Positions 45,812-56,599 are shown, numbered from the stretch's first letter. The stretch is DNA of 64,000 nucleotides from Acinetobacter piscicola (GCF_015218165.1 NZ_CP048659.1:2418001-2482000); one strand, 5' to 3'. Notes: generated by a model from the letters alone, not told the origin. Made by a program: numbers and translations.

Positions 45812-46741
45812 TTATCCAAGGCGTTGCTCTACGTTTTCAACATTTCTTTTTAAATTTTGCGCATTTCGCTTTTGTTTATACAAATGCAGACTACCTTCGA
45901 TGGCCAATATCCCCACTGCACACCAAATTGGAATATAAGTTAACCATTCATCTTGGCTTATATTTTCTCCCAACGCCAAAGAGACCAATGCCAACAACAC
46001 AGGCTCTAAATAACTCAGCAAACCAAATAACACCAAAGGCAAATAACGACTCGCTAAAATATAACTGCCTAAACCAATCGCACTAAGTAAACCCAAACCT
46101 GCCACCACAAGCCATAAATACCAACGCTCAGCAAACATCAGAAAAGGCGTATGCCCGATTTGTACCAAATAAATTGCGACAGGCATACAAATGAGAATAT
46201 CCCACCAAAAACCACCCAAATTATCCGTTTGAATATGCTTACGAATCAGGAAATACAATGAATAACCTACTGCGACTGCCATGGTTTCCCATGCAATGCT
46301 TCCTAAACGCCAAATTTCATGTCCAACACCAAATCCTGCACACAGTACCGCCAGTATTTGCAACTTAGATAATTTTTCCTTAAAAAAGACGCTCCCCATC
46401 AGTACCAAAAACAGCGGCAATAGAAAATAGCCCAATGATACTTGTAGCCCGCGCCCATTCATCGGCCCCCATAAAAATAACCACAGTTGAAAACAGGTTA
46501 AAGCTGAAGTCATCATTAAAATGAGTAATAGCGCTGGTTGATCAATAATGCGTTGGTAAATGGTTTTAACATGCTGCCAATCGCCACTATAAAACATAAA
46601 AAGTGTTAAAAAAGGCAAAGTAGAAATGATGCGCCAACCAAAGGTTTGCTGACTATCAAAAACATGAAGTAACTGACTATAAAAATATAAAACCCCAAAA
46701 GTGATCGATGCCAAAATGGATAATGCAACACCTTTAAACAT
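45812..46741 (-). CDS. rarD: EamA-family transporter RarD
   Basis: 309 residues with about ten hydrophobic helices, two EamA repeats and the RarD landmarks VALSILASITFGVLYFYS, LFLWGPMNGRGLQVSLGYFLLPL and LFGLLSYLEPVLLALVSLALGE. It is an inner-membrane exporter of the drug/metabolite transporter superfamily; RarD is linked to chloramphenicol sensitivity in E. coli, but the substrate is not established. It is monocistronic, in the same direction as gap. Confidence 0.92.
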   Translation of the reverse strand: MFKGVALSILASITFGVLYFYSQLLHVFDSQQTFGWRIISTLPFLTLFMFYSGDWQHVKTIYQRIIDQPALLLILMMTSALTCFQLWLFLWGPMNGRGLQVSLGYFLLPLFLVLMGSVFFKEKLSKLQILAVLCAGFGVGHEIWRLGSIAWETMAVAVGYSLYFLIRKHIQTDNLGGFWWDILICMPVAIYLVQIGHTPFLMFAERWYLWLVVAGLGLLSAIGLGSYILASRYLPLVLFGLLSYLEPVLLALVSLALGENISQDEWLTYIPIWCAVGILAIEGSLHLYKQKRNAQNLKRNVENVEQRLG

Positions 46742-46830
46742 CTATCACCTCTCATTTATTTTACAGAGGTATTATAAGCATATTTATACCCATCTAATGG
46801 CACATTCAAATATAAATAATTCAGTTAAAA

Positions 46831-47421
46831 CTAAGGTTGCGTTTGCTCAGAGCGCACTAAATCTTTGATACTAAAACCGAGGGTTTGTGCATAACGTAAA
46901 TACTCCGTGACTTTTTGCTCGTCAGGATGTGGTGTCCGCGACAAAACCCAAAGATATTTACGCTTAGGCTCACCCACCAGTGCCATTTGATATTGAGGAT
47001 CTATTTTTAAAATCCAATAGTCGCCACGCCCAAAAGGCATCCAACGAATGGTTTCGGGTAAAAAACTGACTTTGATCTTAGAATTGTACGGTGCATTACT
47101 CACAAAGCCTTCACCCAAAGAGCGTAATTCATTGCCCTCTCGATTGAGACAACGATTATCGACTTCAACATTACCATACTCATTAATGGTATAACGTGCA
47201 GTGACATTTTTATGACAATCTTTTTGATAAAATAATGGCTTACGTGCAATTTCATACCAAAGCCCTAAATATTTATCTAATTCAACACGGGGTACAGTGG
47301 GTAGCGAACGGTCTTGTGCATACAATGATGAACTCATTGCTACACTTGCCAACAATATACACTGTAAAAATATTTGGCTATTTTTAGGACAGATTATGGG
47401 TATTTTTTTGATTAAATTCAC
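46831..47421 (-). CDS. blc: Bacterial lipocalin
   Basis: 196 residues. After an N-terminal signal region (CILLASVAMSSSLYA) comes the lipocalin core: LDKYLGLWYEIARKP (GxW motif), then ARYTINEYGNVEVDN, FLPETIRWMPFGRGDYWIL and YLWVLSRTPHPD. These eight-stranded barrels bind fatty acids or lysophospholipids in the periplasm or outer membrane. No lipobox cysteine is visible, so it is probably soluble rather than an outer-membrane lipoprotein like E. coli Blc. The start is uncertain; internal ATGs could shorten the signal. Confidence 0.85.
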   Translation of the reverse strand: MNLIKKIPIICPKNSQIFLQCILLASVAMSSSLYAQDRSLPTVPRVELDKYLGLWYEIARKPLFYQKDCHKNVTARYTINEYGNVEVDNRCLNREGNELRSLGEGFVSNAPYNSKIKVSFLPETIRWMPFGRGDYWILKIDPQYQMALVGEPKRKYLWVLSRTPHPDEQKVTEYLRYAQTLGFSIKDLVRSEQTQP

Positions 47422-47544
47422 ACGCTATCCTCACATTTATTCAGAATAATAATTATTAAAATAATCATAAATTTAAGCTTAAATTGTAGCTTTATGTATC
47501 TTTTGATTCCATCAAAGCCACAATCCAAGTAAAGCTGAGTTCGA

Positions 47545-49566
47545 CTATTGTAACATCAAGGCTTTTAAACGCACGATTTCATCACGAATTCGAGCAGCCT
47601 GCTCGAATTGTAATTCTTTCGACGCTTTTAACATTTCTTTTTCAAGCTTGGCAATGTGTTTGGCGAGTAGTTTTGGATTAGACAATAAATGCCGCTCATC
47701 TGCATTCATCACTTGTGCTTGATCAATAATTTTTTCATCGATTTGATCGTCATCTAACACTTCACCTGTATCAATCTCTTTGATCACTTGACGTACTGCA
47801 CTCCGTGGTACGATACCATGCTGTTCATTGAACTGAATTTGTTTATTACGACGGCGTTCCGTTTCATCGATCGCTTTTTGCATCGAATCAGTAATTCGAT
47901 CTGCATATAGAATCGCCTTACCTTTGACATTTCGTGCTGCACGACCAATGGTTTGAATCAATGATCGTTCAGAACGTAAAAAACCTTCTTTATCAGCATC
48001 TAAGATAGCAACCAAAGACACTTCTGGCATATCTAAACCTTCACGTAAAAGGTTAATCCCGACCAAGACATCATGCACACCTGAACGCAACTCATGAATA
48101 ATTTTTACACGCTCAACAGTATCAATATCAGAATGTAAATAAGCTACTTTTATCCCATATTCTTTCAAATAAGAAGTTAAATCTTCTGCCATACGTTTGG
48201 TCAATGTCGTAACTAAAACACGCTCATTCAAATCTTTGCGAATATTAATTTCCGACAAAACATCATCGACTTGGGTTAATACAGGACGAATTTCAATTTC
48301 AGGATCAATCAGTCCTGTTGGACGCACCACTTGCTCAGCAACTTGCTCTGATTTTTCCAGTTCATATTTGGCAGGTGTGGCACTGACATAAATGGTCGTT
48401 GGCGCAATTCTTTCCCATTCTTCAAATTTCATTGGACGATTGTCCAATGCACTTGGCAAACGAAAACCATAATTGACCAAATTTTCTTTACGTGAACGGT
48501 CACCTTTGTACATTGCACCGATCTGTGGCACGGTGACATGTGACTCATCAATAATCAATAATGCATCTTCAGGTACATAGTCGAATAAAGTCGGTGGAGC
48601 CTCGCCTGATGGACGTCCCGATAAATGCCGTGAATAATTTTCAATGCCATTGGTATAGCCTAGCTGTTGCATCATCTCTAAGTCATAACGTGTACGTTGC
48701 TCAATGCGCTGTAATTCAAGTAATTTATCATGCGCCTTAAAATAAGCTTGGCGTTCCTTGAGTTCTTCTTGAATAGTACCAATTGCACGCTGCAAATTAT
48801 CTTTAGGTGTTACATAATGGCTTTTTGGATAAATGGTAATACGTGGCACTTTACGCACCATTTTTCCAGTTAAAGGATCAAACCAACGAATTGAATCGAC
48901 CTCGTCATCAAACAGTTCAATACGAATGGCATGCTGGTCCGATTCCGCAGGGAAAATATCTAAAATTTCACCCCGAATACGATATGTACCACGCAAAAAC
49001 TCAAGTTCATTACGGGTATATTGCATTTCGACCAAACGGCGAATAATGTCATCACGAGCAATCCGATCCCCTTGTACGACATGCAATAACATACTCATAT
49101 AGGCATTTGGATCACCCAAACCATAAATCGCTGAAACTGATGCCACAATAATGCTGTCTCGACGCTCCAATAATGCACGGGTTGCCGAAAGTCGCATTTG
49201 GTCAATATGATCATTAATTGAAGAATCTTTTTCGATAAAAGTATCAGACGATGGCACATAAGCTTCAGGCTGATAATAGTCATAATAACTGACGAAATAT
49301 TCCACCGCATTGTTGGGGAAAAATGCTTTAAATTCACCATATAGCTGTGCAGCAAGGGTTTTATTATGTGCCATGACAATGGTTGGACGCTGCGTTTGTG
49401 CAATGACATTTGCCATGGTATAGGTTTTTCCAGAACCTGTTACCCCAAGCAAAAGTTGATCATGCAAGCCTCTATTGACACCATCCACTAATTTTTGAAT
49501 TGCTTGTGGCTGATCACCCGCAGGTTGATAATGAGTGACAAGTTGAAAAGGTTGACCTTCTTGCAT
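47545..49566 (-). CDS. uvrB: Excinuclease ABC subunit B
   Basis: The damage-verifying helicase of nucleotide excision repair, acting with UvrA and UvrC. At 673 residues it has full length. It shows Walker [14 protein letters not shown], the beta-hairpin region [21 protein letters not shown], the helicase motif [14 protein letters not shown] and the C-terminal helicase motifs ([29 protein letters not shown]). A UVR domain at the end ([20 protein letters not shown]) contacts UvrC. Confidence 0.98.
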   Translation of the reverse strand: MQEGQPFQLVTHYQPAGDQPQAIQKLVDGVNRGLHDQLLLGVTGSGKTYTMANVIAQTQRPTIVMAHNKTLAAQLYGEFKAFFPNNAVEYFVSYYDYYQPEAYVPSSDTFIEKDSSINDHIDQMRLSATRALLERRDSIIVASVSAIYGLGDPNAYMSMLLHVVQGDRIARDDIIRRLVEMQYTRNELEFLRGTYRIRGEILDIFPAESDQHAIRIELFDDEVDSIRWFDPLTGKMVRKVPRITIYPKSHYVTPKDNLQRAIGTIQEELKERQAYFKAHDKLLELQRIEQRTRYDLEMMQQLGYTNGIENYSRHLSGRPSGEAPPTLFDYVPEDALLIIDESHVTVPQIGAMYKGDRSRKENLVNYGFRLPSALDNRPMKFEEWERIAPTTIYVSATPAKYELEKSEQVAEQVVRPTGLIDPEIEIRPVLTQVDDVLSEINIRKDLNERVLVTTLTKRMAEDLTSYLKEYGIKVAYLHSDIDTVERVKIIHELRSGVHDVLVGINLLREGLDMPEVSLVAILDADKEGFLRSERSLIQTIGRAARNVKGKAILYADRITDSMQKAIDETERRRNKQIQFNEQHGIVPRSAVRQVIKEIDTGEVLDDDQIDEKIIDQAQVMNADERHLLSNPKLLAKHIAKLEKEMLKASKELQFEQAARIRDEIVRLKALMLQ

Positions 49567-49639
49567 ATAAATACTTCGGCATCAAATGACAATGCCTTTA
49601 TTATGAGGGCAAAGTTGCTAGATACAATATCACGTTACG

Positions 49640-50542
49640 CTACTTTTTATCTAAGCTTTTTAACTTGCGTCGCGCGGGTAGATAATAACGATTTGCTGCT
49701 TGGGTCAGTAACGCTCGCCCTTTCACTTCATCTTTCTCCACACCCAAACCACGCAAATATAGACGACCTAAATTATAGATTGCTTCGACAATATCATGAT
49801 TTGCCGAACGCTGATAATAATGAGCAGCTTGTGTATAATCTCGTTTGACGCCTTTTCCTCGTTCGTATTTATCACCTAAATTATTTAAAGCTTGTGGATT
49901 ATCCTGATCTGCAGCTTGTTGATACCAATATAATGCTTTTCCATCATCTTGGGTAAAGCCATGTTGACCATACTCGAAGCTATAAGCCAACTGATATTGC
50001 CCGATACAATGCCCTTGCTGCGCACTTTGACGTAAATAATATTGTAAATTTTTCTCACGATGATGCTGAAAATACAGATCATAATCGGGATTAATAATCC
50101 GTCGATACATCTCAGCCAACTGATAACTGGCTTCGGCAGCACCTTGCTCACTTGCACGCTGAAAATATTCAAGGGCGAACCCCATTGCCTGCATACAATC
50201 TTCAGTCCCTCGAAATGCCCATGTATAAAATAATGTCGCCGCTTGAAGAATAGCGTCAACCTCTCCTTTATCTGCAATCTCTTGTAAATATTGCAGATAA
50301 TCACGATAAAACTCAGCCAAAGTCCCTGCATTCGATGCAAAGTATTCAAGCCTTAATTGTTCAGAAAGAATGCGCTTATTGTTTTGCCCAAGTTGTTTAA
50401 AATGTACAGATGCTTCAGCATCTTCTCCTAAAAACTCAATAATCTGAATAGGTACACCAAAACGGTTATTGTTCTCAGCATCAATCAATATGGCAAAATC
50501 ATCTCGATTAAAACCGAGTTGAGAATATGAATCAGTTCGCAT
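49640..50542 (-). CDS. Sel1-repeat (TPR-like) protein
   Basis: 300 residues from the ATG at 50540-50542, with AGAGAC 7 bases before; a longer frame to 50593 is less likely. The C-terminal two thirds are helical Sel1 repeats: AAEASYQLAEMYRR, HCIGQYQLAYSFEYG, NPQALNNLGDKYERGKGV and DIVEAIYNLGRLYLRGLGV. There is no signal peptide. Such proteins scaffold partners. The gene is divergent from the A1S_2505-like gene. Confidence 0.8.
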   Translation of the reverse strand: MRTDSYSQLGFNRDDFAILIDAENNNRFGVPIQIIEFLGEDAEASVHFKQLGQNNKRILSEQLRLEYFASNAGTLAEFYRDYLQYLQEIADKGEVDAILQAATLFYTWAFRGTEDCMQAMGFALEYFQRASEQGAAEASYQLAEMYRRIINPDYDLYFQHHREKNLQYYLRQSAQQGHCIGQYQLAYSFEYGQHGFTQDDGKALYWYQQAADQDNPQALNNLGDKYERGKGVKRDYTQAAHYYQRSANHDIVEAIYNLGRLYLRGLGVEKDEVKGRALLTQAANRYYLPARRKLKSLDKK

Positions 50543-50662
50543 TTCATGTCTCTTTTTTATTTTCAATATGTTATTTTCTTTCAATATCATCATCAGATCA
50601 CTTGACCATTGCGCAATTCAATTGCAACATGAAGCATAGCCATATTATGGAATTATAGCAAA

Positions 50663-51445
50663 ATGACTTATCAATATCATGATGAAAGTATTATTAAAAA
50701 CTTACCTGAAGATACGGTTTTTGTTTTTGGCAGTAATATGGCAGGTACACATCAAGGTGGTGCAGCAAAAATCGCACTCCATCATTTTGGAGCCACCAAA
50801 GGTGTAGGACGAGGTTGGGCAGGTCAAAGTTTTGCCATTCCAACCATGAATGAGCATTTACAACAAATGCCCTTATCACAAATACAACATTATGTTGAAG
50901 ATTTTAAAATTTATACCAAAAATCATCTTAAAACCAAATATTTTGTGACTGCGGTTGGCTGTGGGGTTGCTGGTTATAAAGTTGAAGAAATTGCCCCAAT
51001 GTTTAAAGGCATTTCACACAATGTTATTTTTCCAATATCTTTTCGCCCTTTTGTCGAAAAAACACTGCCTAAACTCAACCAACATGTATTGCAGTCTTTT
51101 ATTCAAAGTTCTGTTATTTTTAATGAAGATATTGCGCAAGCCGTACAAGCTTTAGATCTTAGTGAAGCTGAAAAAGCATTAGCACAAATCGTGATCAATA
51201 CCCCAATGTACCCAACCGACAGTAATGGGCGTGATCGTAGCTATGAAATTAGTGATATTTTAAATACACTTAACAATAAACATGTTTTAGAATTAGACTT
51301 ACGCAGTGATGAAACGAAAACACTAGGAGGTGTTATTTTAGCAATTTTAGAATTGTATAATATCAATGAACATGATTTCATAGAAGCTTGGCAAGGGCAA
51401 AAAGCGATCATGCCTCCCAAGGCAGCGCACCATGCTCAAAAATAG
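50663..51445 (+). CDS. A1S_2505-like protein with macrodomain-like N-terminal part
   Basis: 260 residues. The N-terminal half is glycine-rich and resembles Acinetobacter proteins annotated as A1S_2505 family: VFVFGSNMAGTHQGGAAKIALHHFGA, then YFVTAVGCGVAGYKVEEIAPMF. The C-terminal half is helical and unrecognised (QAVQALDLSEAEKAL). The glycine pattern suggests ligand binding similar to macrodomains. Function is unknown. It precedes two PAS-like/GGDEF genes on the same strand. Confidence 0.65.
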   Translation: MTYQYHDESIIKNLPEDTVFVFGSNMAGTHQGGAAKIALHHFGATKGVGRGWAGQSFAIPTMNEHLQQMPLSQIQHYVEDFKIYTKNHLKTKYFVTAVGCGVAGYKVEEIAPMFKGISHNVIFPISFRPFVEKTLPKLNQHVLQSFIQSSVIFNEDIAQAVQALDLSEAEKALAQIVINTPMYPTDSNGRDRSYEISDILNTLNNKHVLELDLRSDETKTLGGVILAILELYNINEHDFIEAWQGQKAIMPPKAAHHAQK

Positions 51446-51509
51446 TTATTTACTTTTATTACATAATTTTTATATCACTTGAATCATACAAATTTAAAGG
51501 AGTTTTACG

Positions 51510-52922
51510 ATGGGAGAGATTAATTTATCCATTTTCAACTTAGCTCCCATGGCAATGTGGATTCAAGATTTTAGTGCGGTCAAAAAAATCTTCCAACAAT
51601 GGCAAGATGAAGGTATTGAAGATTTAGAACAATATTTATTAGAAGACCCTGAACGTTTACAACCTTGTTTGAGGGTGATCAAGACTATTCAGGTCAATCA
51701 AAGTACTTTAGAGTTGTATGATGCAGCAGATTTAAATGAAATCTTAGAAAGTTTTGCACGCTTGCATTACGAAAAAATTAGCATTGAAAAAGTCAAATTC
51801 TTTGTTGCTCTTTGGAATAAAGAAGCACAATGCATCTGCCCTTCAATTAACTTTACCTGCAAAGGTAAACAAATTGATATTTTGCTTAAAGCCAGTGTTC
51901 TACCGGGTTATGAAGACAGTTGGGAACGCTTATTGCTCACGACTGAAAATGTATCTGACTATCAAAATGCACGCCGTTTTGCAGAATCATTATTTATTCA
52001 CTCACCTACGGCACTTTGGGTCAAAGATTATAGCGGGATCAAAACATTATTTACTCAGTTACAAACTCAAGGTGTTCAAAATTTAGAGCTTTATTTACAA
52101 CAACAGCCTGATTTTTTAATGCTGTGCTTCCAAAACATTCGTTCTATTGATGTCAATCAAGCTTTATTAAATCTTTTTCATGCCAGCAGTAAACAGCATT
52201 TTTATCAAAACATACATACATTGTTGAATGAAAATAGCAAACAGCATTTTCAAAATGAACTCCTGTATTTATGGCAAGAACATTACCATTTAGAACGTGA
52301 CTGTGAATATAAAACCTTAGATGACAAAACCATTCATGTGCGTGAACAATTTATGATTTTCCCAAATGCACATCACACATGGGATACGGTACAAATCGCC
52401 TATACCGATTTTACCGCACGTAAACAACTTGAAGAATATTTAGAATTTATGAGTCATCGCGATGAACTCACACAGTTATATAACCGTAACTTTTTTAATG
52501 CTGAAATAAAACGCTTACAACACGAAACAGTTTTCCCAACGGCATGTATTTATTTAGATATTAATGGGCTCAAAACCATTAATGACCTTAAAGGTCACCA
52601 CTGTGGTGACTTATTGTTAAAACGTTTTGCCAATATTTTACGTAAAGCTACGGAAAATACAGCTTATTCTATTTCTCGCATTGGGGGAGATGAATTCGTG
52701 ATTTTAATGCCACAAGCCACGGCCAGCATGGCTTATCAATTATTTGAAAAAATTCAGGATTATATTAACGAAGATAATCGACTGCATGAACATACCATAA
52801 TCAGTGTTGCTGCAGGTATTGGATGTACAGATGCCGAGCCGAATATTGAAAATTTAGTCCGTATGACCGACTTAGACATGTATGAACAAAAAAATCAGTA
52901 TTATCAAAATTATCGTTCTTGA
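51510..52922 (+). CDS. Diguanylate cyclase with two PAS-like domains, copy 1
   Basis: 470 residues. Two sensor-like repeats start SIFNLAPMAMWIQDFSAVKK and FIHSPTALWVKDYSGIKT, each with an LDVNQALLNLF-like segment. A GGDEF domain follows (YLEFMSHRDELTQLYNRNFF) with the intact signature SRIGGDEFVILM at about residue 392. The RxxD I-site is absent (NTAY at that place), so product inhibition is unlikely. No membrane segment is seen, so it is a cytosolic c-di-GMP synthase. AAAGGAG lies before the ATG. A paralogue is 226 bases downstream. Confidence 0.9.
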   Translation: MGEINLSIFNLAPMAMWIQDFSAVKKIFQQWQDEGIEDLEQYLLEDPERLQPCLRVIKTIQVNQSTLELYDAADLNEILESFARLHYEKISIEKVKFFVALWNKEAQCICPSINFTCKGKQIDILLKASVLPGYEDSWERLLLTTENVSDYQNARRFAESLFIHSPTALWVKDYSGIKTLFTQLQTQGVQNLELYLQQQPDFLMLCFQNIRSIDVNQALLNLFHASSKQHFYQNIHTLLNENSKQHFQNELLYLWQEHYHLERDCEYKTLDDKTIHVREQFMIFPNAHHTWDTVQIAYTDFTARKQLEEYLEFMSHRDELTQLYNRNFFNAEIKRLQHETVFPTACIYLDINGLKTINDLKGHHCGDLLLKRFANILRKATENTAYSISRIGGDEFVILMPQATASMAYQLFEKIQDYINEDNRLHEHTIISVAAGIGCTDAEPNIENLVRMTDLDMYEQKNQYYQNYRS

Positions 52923-53148
52923 ATTTTACATGAGTTTGTTATGTGATTTTTCACACTATGTTGATTATAAATATATTCTAAACAAATTGTTAATGTAAAT
53001 TTAATATCAATTAAATATAACCATATAACTTTAATAAAATGAGGCTTAAATCTCATTTTTCACTCTAAAGTTCTTTGCTATCACGTTATAATTAATGATA
53101 TATTTCCAACATCACTCAACAAACTCATTCAATTACTAGGAATATAAA

Positions 53149-54588
53149 ATGGAGATTTTAGAATCATCAATTTTTAATCTTTCACCTATTCCTATGTGGT
53201 TAGAAGACTATAGTGACGTTAAAAAACAGTTTGAAATTTGGCAAGAGCAAGGCATCACAGACTTAAAAGCCTTTTTAGAAGAAGATTTAGAACGGGTGAC
53301 CCAATGCGCCCATAAAATTAAAATTTTACAAGTCAACCCTAAAACCTTAGCGGTTTTTGAAGCACAAGATCAACAACATTTATGTGAAAATTTACATATT
53401 ATTTTTCAGCAAGAAATGTTTCCTTCACATATTTCAGAGCTAGTCGCTTTATGGCAAGATGAAACAGAGTTTTCAAGTACGACCACCAATTATACTATTT
53501 CAGGTAAAAAATTAGACATCAAACTACGTGGTGTGGTTTTGCCCGATGCACAACACGATTTATCACGTGTTTTACTTACCACAGAAGACATTAGCGACTA
53601 TCAAAATGCGTGTCGTTTAGAAGAAAAAAATCGTCGTTTGGCAGAGTCACGTTTTATTTATTCCCCAACGTCCTTATGGGTAGAAGATTTTAGCCGAGTT
53701 AAAATGCGACTTGACCAATTACGTAGACTCGGAATTGACGATTTTGTCACTTTTTTAGATGTACATGCAGATTTTATTAATCAATGTGTCGATGACATTA
53801 TTTTACTTGATGTCAATCAAGCTACTTTAGATTTATTAAAAGCCCCAGATAAAGACACTTTATTTAAAAATTTACATAAAGTTTTATCTAAAGAAATGCA
53901 CCAAACTTTTCGTGAACAACTCATCGAGCTATGGAATGGCAATATTCATCATCAGCGTGAAGCCATCAATTATGCTTTAGATGGTTCTATTCGTCATGTG
54001 TTGCTGCAATTTACCGTTTTTCCTGGTTATGAAGACAATTGGGGTTTAGTGCAACTCGCCCTGACAGATATTACAGCGCGTAAAAAAGCTGAAAGTTACT
54101 TAGAGTATCTAGGTAAACATGATGTACTCACCAAACTGACCAATCGTTCTTTTTATACCGAAGAAATTAACCGTTTAGAACGCAGTTTAGTTCGCCCAAT
54201 CTCTGCAATTTTCATTGATATGAATGGCTTAAAATATATTAATGATGAATTTGGACACGATGTTGGTGATGAACAACTGCGTCGCATGGGTAATCTTTTA
54301 AATCGTGCGATTACCAACACCCCATTCTCAGCATCACGCATTGGTGGCGATGAATTCGTTATTTTAATGGCAGGTGCAGATGAGGAAATGGTTAAAAATC
54401 AAAAGTTAATTGTTAAAGAATTACTCAATATTGATAATCAATATTATGCTTCTCAACCGATTAACATTGCGATTGGCTATGCGACAACACAAAACACCGA
54501 AACCATTGAACACATGCTTAAACGTGCCGATCATTTTATGTATCAAAAGAAAAAAGCATATTATGCAAATTTAAACCTCATCCCCTAA
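53149..54588 (+). CDS. Diguanylate cyclase with two PAS-like domains, copy 2
   Basis: 479 residues, a clear tandem paralogue of the previous gene: SIFNLSPIPMWLEDYSDVKK and FIYSPTSLWVEDFSRVKM mark its two sensor repeats, and SRIGGDEFVILM at about residue 399 is the active signature. It also lacks the I-site (NTPF). The ligand of the sensor part is unknown, and divergence between the two sensor regions suggests different inputs. The 226-base gap upstream holds no hairpin and may contain its own promoter. Confidence 0.9.
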   Translation: MEILESSIFNLSPIPMWLEDYSDVKKQFEIWQEQGITDLKAFLEEDLERVTQCAHKIKILQVNPKTLAVFEAQDQQHLCENLHIIFQQEMFPSHISELVALWQDETEFSSTTTNYTISGKKLDIKLRGVVLPDAQHDLSRVLLTTEDISDYQNACRLEEKNRRLAESRFIYSPTSLWVEDFSRVKMRLDQLRRLGIDDFVTFLDVHADFINQCVDDIILLDVNQATLDLLKAPDKDTLFKNLHKVLSKEMHQTFREQLIELWNGNIHHQREAINYALDGSIRHVLLQFTVFPGYEDNWGLVQLALTDITARKKAESYLEYLGKHDVLTKLTNRSFYTEEINRLERSLVRPISAIFIDMNGLKYINDEFGHDVGDEQLRRMGNLLNRAITNTPFSASRIGGDEFVILMAGADEEMVKNQKLIVKELLNIDNQYYASQPINIAIGYATTQNTETIEHMLKRADHFMYQKKKAYYANLNLIP

Positions 54589-54634
54589 ACTATATGCTCT
54601 ATATTAATGTAGTTTAAAAATGAAAATAAAAGTC

Positions 54635-54856
54635 ATGAAACCTTGTCTGTTGTTTCTATTTTATTGAATAAGTTGAAATACTTCTGCTCAACTCATCACA
54701 CCTCATCAAGAAAATATGATTCAAGCTTTGATTGAGGTTGAATATGATCAACTAAAATCTCAAAAGGGAAATAACCAACGATCACAAAGCCTCGAACATT
54801 CACTCATTTCTCCTGATCAACCCGTCATAGCTCAGACCAACGAGAAACACAACTAA
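54635..54856 (+). pseudogene. Possible remnant of a small secreted protein
   Basis: One frame runs from ATG 54635 (MKPCLLFLFY, signal-like) to TAA 54854-54856, but has two TGA codons shortly after the signal. Beyond them SAQLITPHQENM and a charged, Gln-rich tail follow, as if signal cleavage were at SAQ. This could be a decayed gene or chance. It has no known homologue that I recognise. Confidence 0.3.
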
Positions 54857-54916
54857 AATAGCAGCTAAAAAAAATTAAATATCGAATATCATTACGGAGA
54901 GTAAAAAATCATAGAT

Positions 54917-54944
54917 AAAAAAAACAGGCAATTGCCTGTTTTTT
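54917..54944. terminator. Palindromic terminator
   Basis: AAAAAACAGGCAATTGCCTGTTTTTT: a perfect palindrome with flanking A and T runs. It ends the small basic protein gene on the minus strand and can stop transcription from the left. Confidence 0.88.
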
Positions 54945-54945
54945 A

Positions 54946-55128
54946 TTAACGCTTACCCATCGAACGGCGTGTACCACGCGGTGGCATCCATGTCCGATCT
55001 GCATATTGTTGTGGTTTTGGGCGCATGCCCTCCACATCCTCATCTGCTGGCTTGGCATCATTGGCTTGTTTCACTGGGAAAGGTAACTTTGCCACAGCTT
55101 TTTTCTTGGGAGTATTTTGGGTGCTCAT
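54946..55128 (-). CDS. Small basic hypothetical protein
   Basis: 60 residues from an ATG at 55126-55128 (MSTQNTPKKKAVAKLPFPVK). Lysine/arginine- and proline-rich, low complexity, with a DVEGMRPKPQQYADRTWMPP segment and an RRSMGKR end. It looks disordered and could bind nucleic acid or ribosomes; no family was recognised. It is followed by a perfect palindromic terminator and is divergent from the aminotransferase gene, which supports a real gene. Confidence 0.6.
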   Translation of the reverse strand: MSTQNTPKKKAVAKLPFPVKQANDAKPADEDVEGMRPKPQQYADRTWMPPRGTRRSMGKR

Positions 55129-55348
55129 CAGATTCACTCAATTTTAACTGCGCACATTGTACGAAAATTTTAGAAATGATGCGAGTTCTCATTCACATTC
55201 ATATTCATTTGTATTTTATTGATACATTAAAGTTTGATTTTCGTGATTATTTGGCGAATTTGCTTAAATTTCGGGCGACTCAAAGCAGCTTTTTAAGCTA
55301 TGATAATGTGCTTTTTATTTTTAAATCCCTATAAGAAGGAATACTGCC

Positions 55349-56584
55349 GTGGACGTACGTCTCTCTGATCGTGTAAATGCCATCAAACCGTCTCCAACGC
55401 TTGCTGTGACCAATAAAGCTGCTGAACTCAAAGCGGCTGGCAAGAATGTTATTGGCTTGGGCGCTGGTGAACCTGATTTTGATACCCCACAACACATCAA
55501 AGACGCAGCAATTGCAGCGATTAATAATGGTTTTACCAAATACACTGCTGTTGACGGTACGCCTGGCCTTAAAAAAGCAATCATTGCGAAATTAAAACGT
55601 GATAACAACTTAGAATACGCTGCAAACCAAATTTTGGTGTCTTGTGGTGGTAAACAATCTTTCTTTAACTTGGCACTTGCTTTGTTAAACAAAGGTGATG
55701 AAGTGATCATCCCTGCACCTTACTGGGTAAGCTATCCAGATATGGTGATCATCGCTGAAGGCGTGCCTGTTATTGTGAAGTGTGGTGAAGAACAACGCTT
55801 CAAAATCACACCAGCGCAGCTTGAAGCAGCAATCACAGACAAAACTCGTTTAGTGGTATTGAACAGCCCTTCAAACCCAACAGGTATGATCTACACTAAA
55901 GCTGAATTAGAAGCTTTGGCTGAAGTGCTTCGTAAATACCCTGAAGTTATGGTTGCGTCTGATGATATGTATGAACCAATCCGTTGGGATGATGAGTTCT
56001 ATAACATTGCAACTGTTGCACCAGACCTTTACGACCGCGTGATCGTGCTTAACGGTGTATCTAAAGCATATGCAATGACAGGCTGGCGTATTGGTTATGC
56101 AGCAGGCCCTGCTAAGCTCATCGGTGCGATGAAAAAAATCCAATCACAATCAACTTCAAACCCAACTTCAATTTCACAAGTTGCTGCTGAAGCTGCATTA
56201 AATGGTCCTCAAGACGTTCTTGAGCCAATGATTGAAGCATTCAAACGTCGTCATGACTTAGTGGTTAAAGGCTTGAACGACATCAACGGTATTACTTGCC
56301 TTCCTGCTGATGGTGCATTCTATGCCTATGCAAACATCCGTCCATTGATTCGTGCCAAAGGTTTAAAATCTTGCACAGAATTCTCTGCGTGGTTATTGGA
56401 AGAAACTGGTGTTGCCGTTGTTCCGGGTGATGCATTCGGTTTAGGTGGTTACATGCGTATTTCTTATGCAACTGCTGACGAAGTGTTAGTTGATGCACTT
56501 GCGCGTATCAAAAAAGCCGCTGACTCAATCGAAGGCGTAGACGCTGCGATTGCTTCAATTGCTGCTGAAAAAGCTGCAAAATAA
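55349..56584 (+). CDS. Class I PLP-dependent aminotransferase (aspartate aminotransferase-like)
   Basis: 411 residues, GTG start (AAGGA about 9 bases before). It has the fold-type I landmarks GLGAGEPDFDTPQHI, SPSNPTGMIY, the aspartate of VASDDMYEPIRWD, LNGVSKAYAMTGWRIGYAAGP with the Schiff-base lysine in SKAYAMTGWR, and the C-terminal arginine in YMRISYA. It resembles the Ib subgroup that transaminates aspartate and possibly prephenate. Substrate specificity is not certain. A terminator follows. Confidence 0.9.
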   Translation: MDVRLSDRVNAIKPSPTLAVTNKAAELKAAGKNVIGLGAGEPDFDTPQHIKDAAIAAINNGFTKYTAVDGTPGLKKAIIAKLKRDNNLEYAANQILVSCGGKQSFFNLALALLNKGDEVIIPAPYWVSYPDMVIIAEGVPVIVKCGEEQRFKITPAQLEAAITDKTRLVVLNSPSNPTGMIYTKAELEALAEVLRKYPEVMVASDDMYEPIRWDDEFYNIATVAPDLYDRVIVLNGVSKAYAMTGWRIGYAAGPAKLIGAMKKIQSQSTSNPTSISQVAAEAALNGPQDVLEPMIEAFKRRHDLVVKGLNDINGITCLPADGAFYAYANIRPLIRAKGLKSCTEFSAWLLEETGVAVVPGDAFGLGGYMRISYATADEVLVDALARIKKAADSIEGVDAAIASIAAEKAAK

Positions 56585-56599
56585 TTTAAAGATTTAAGT

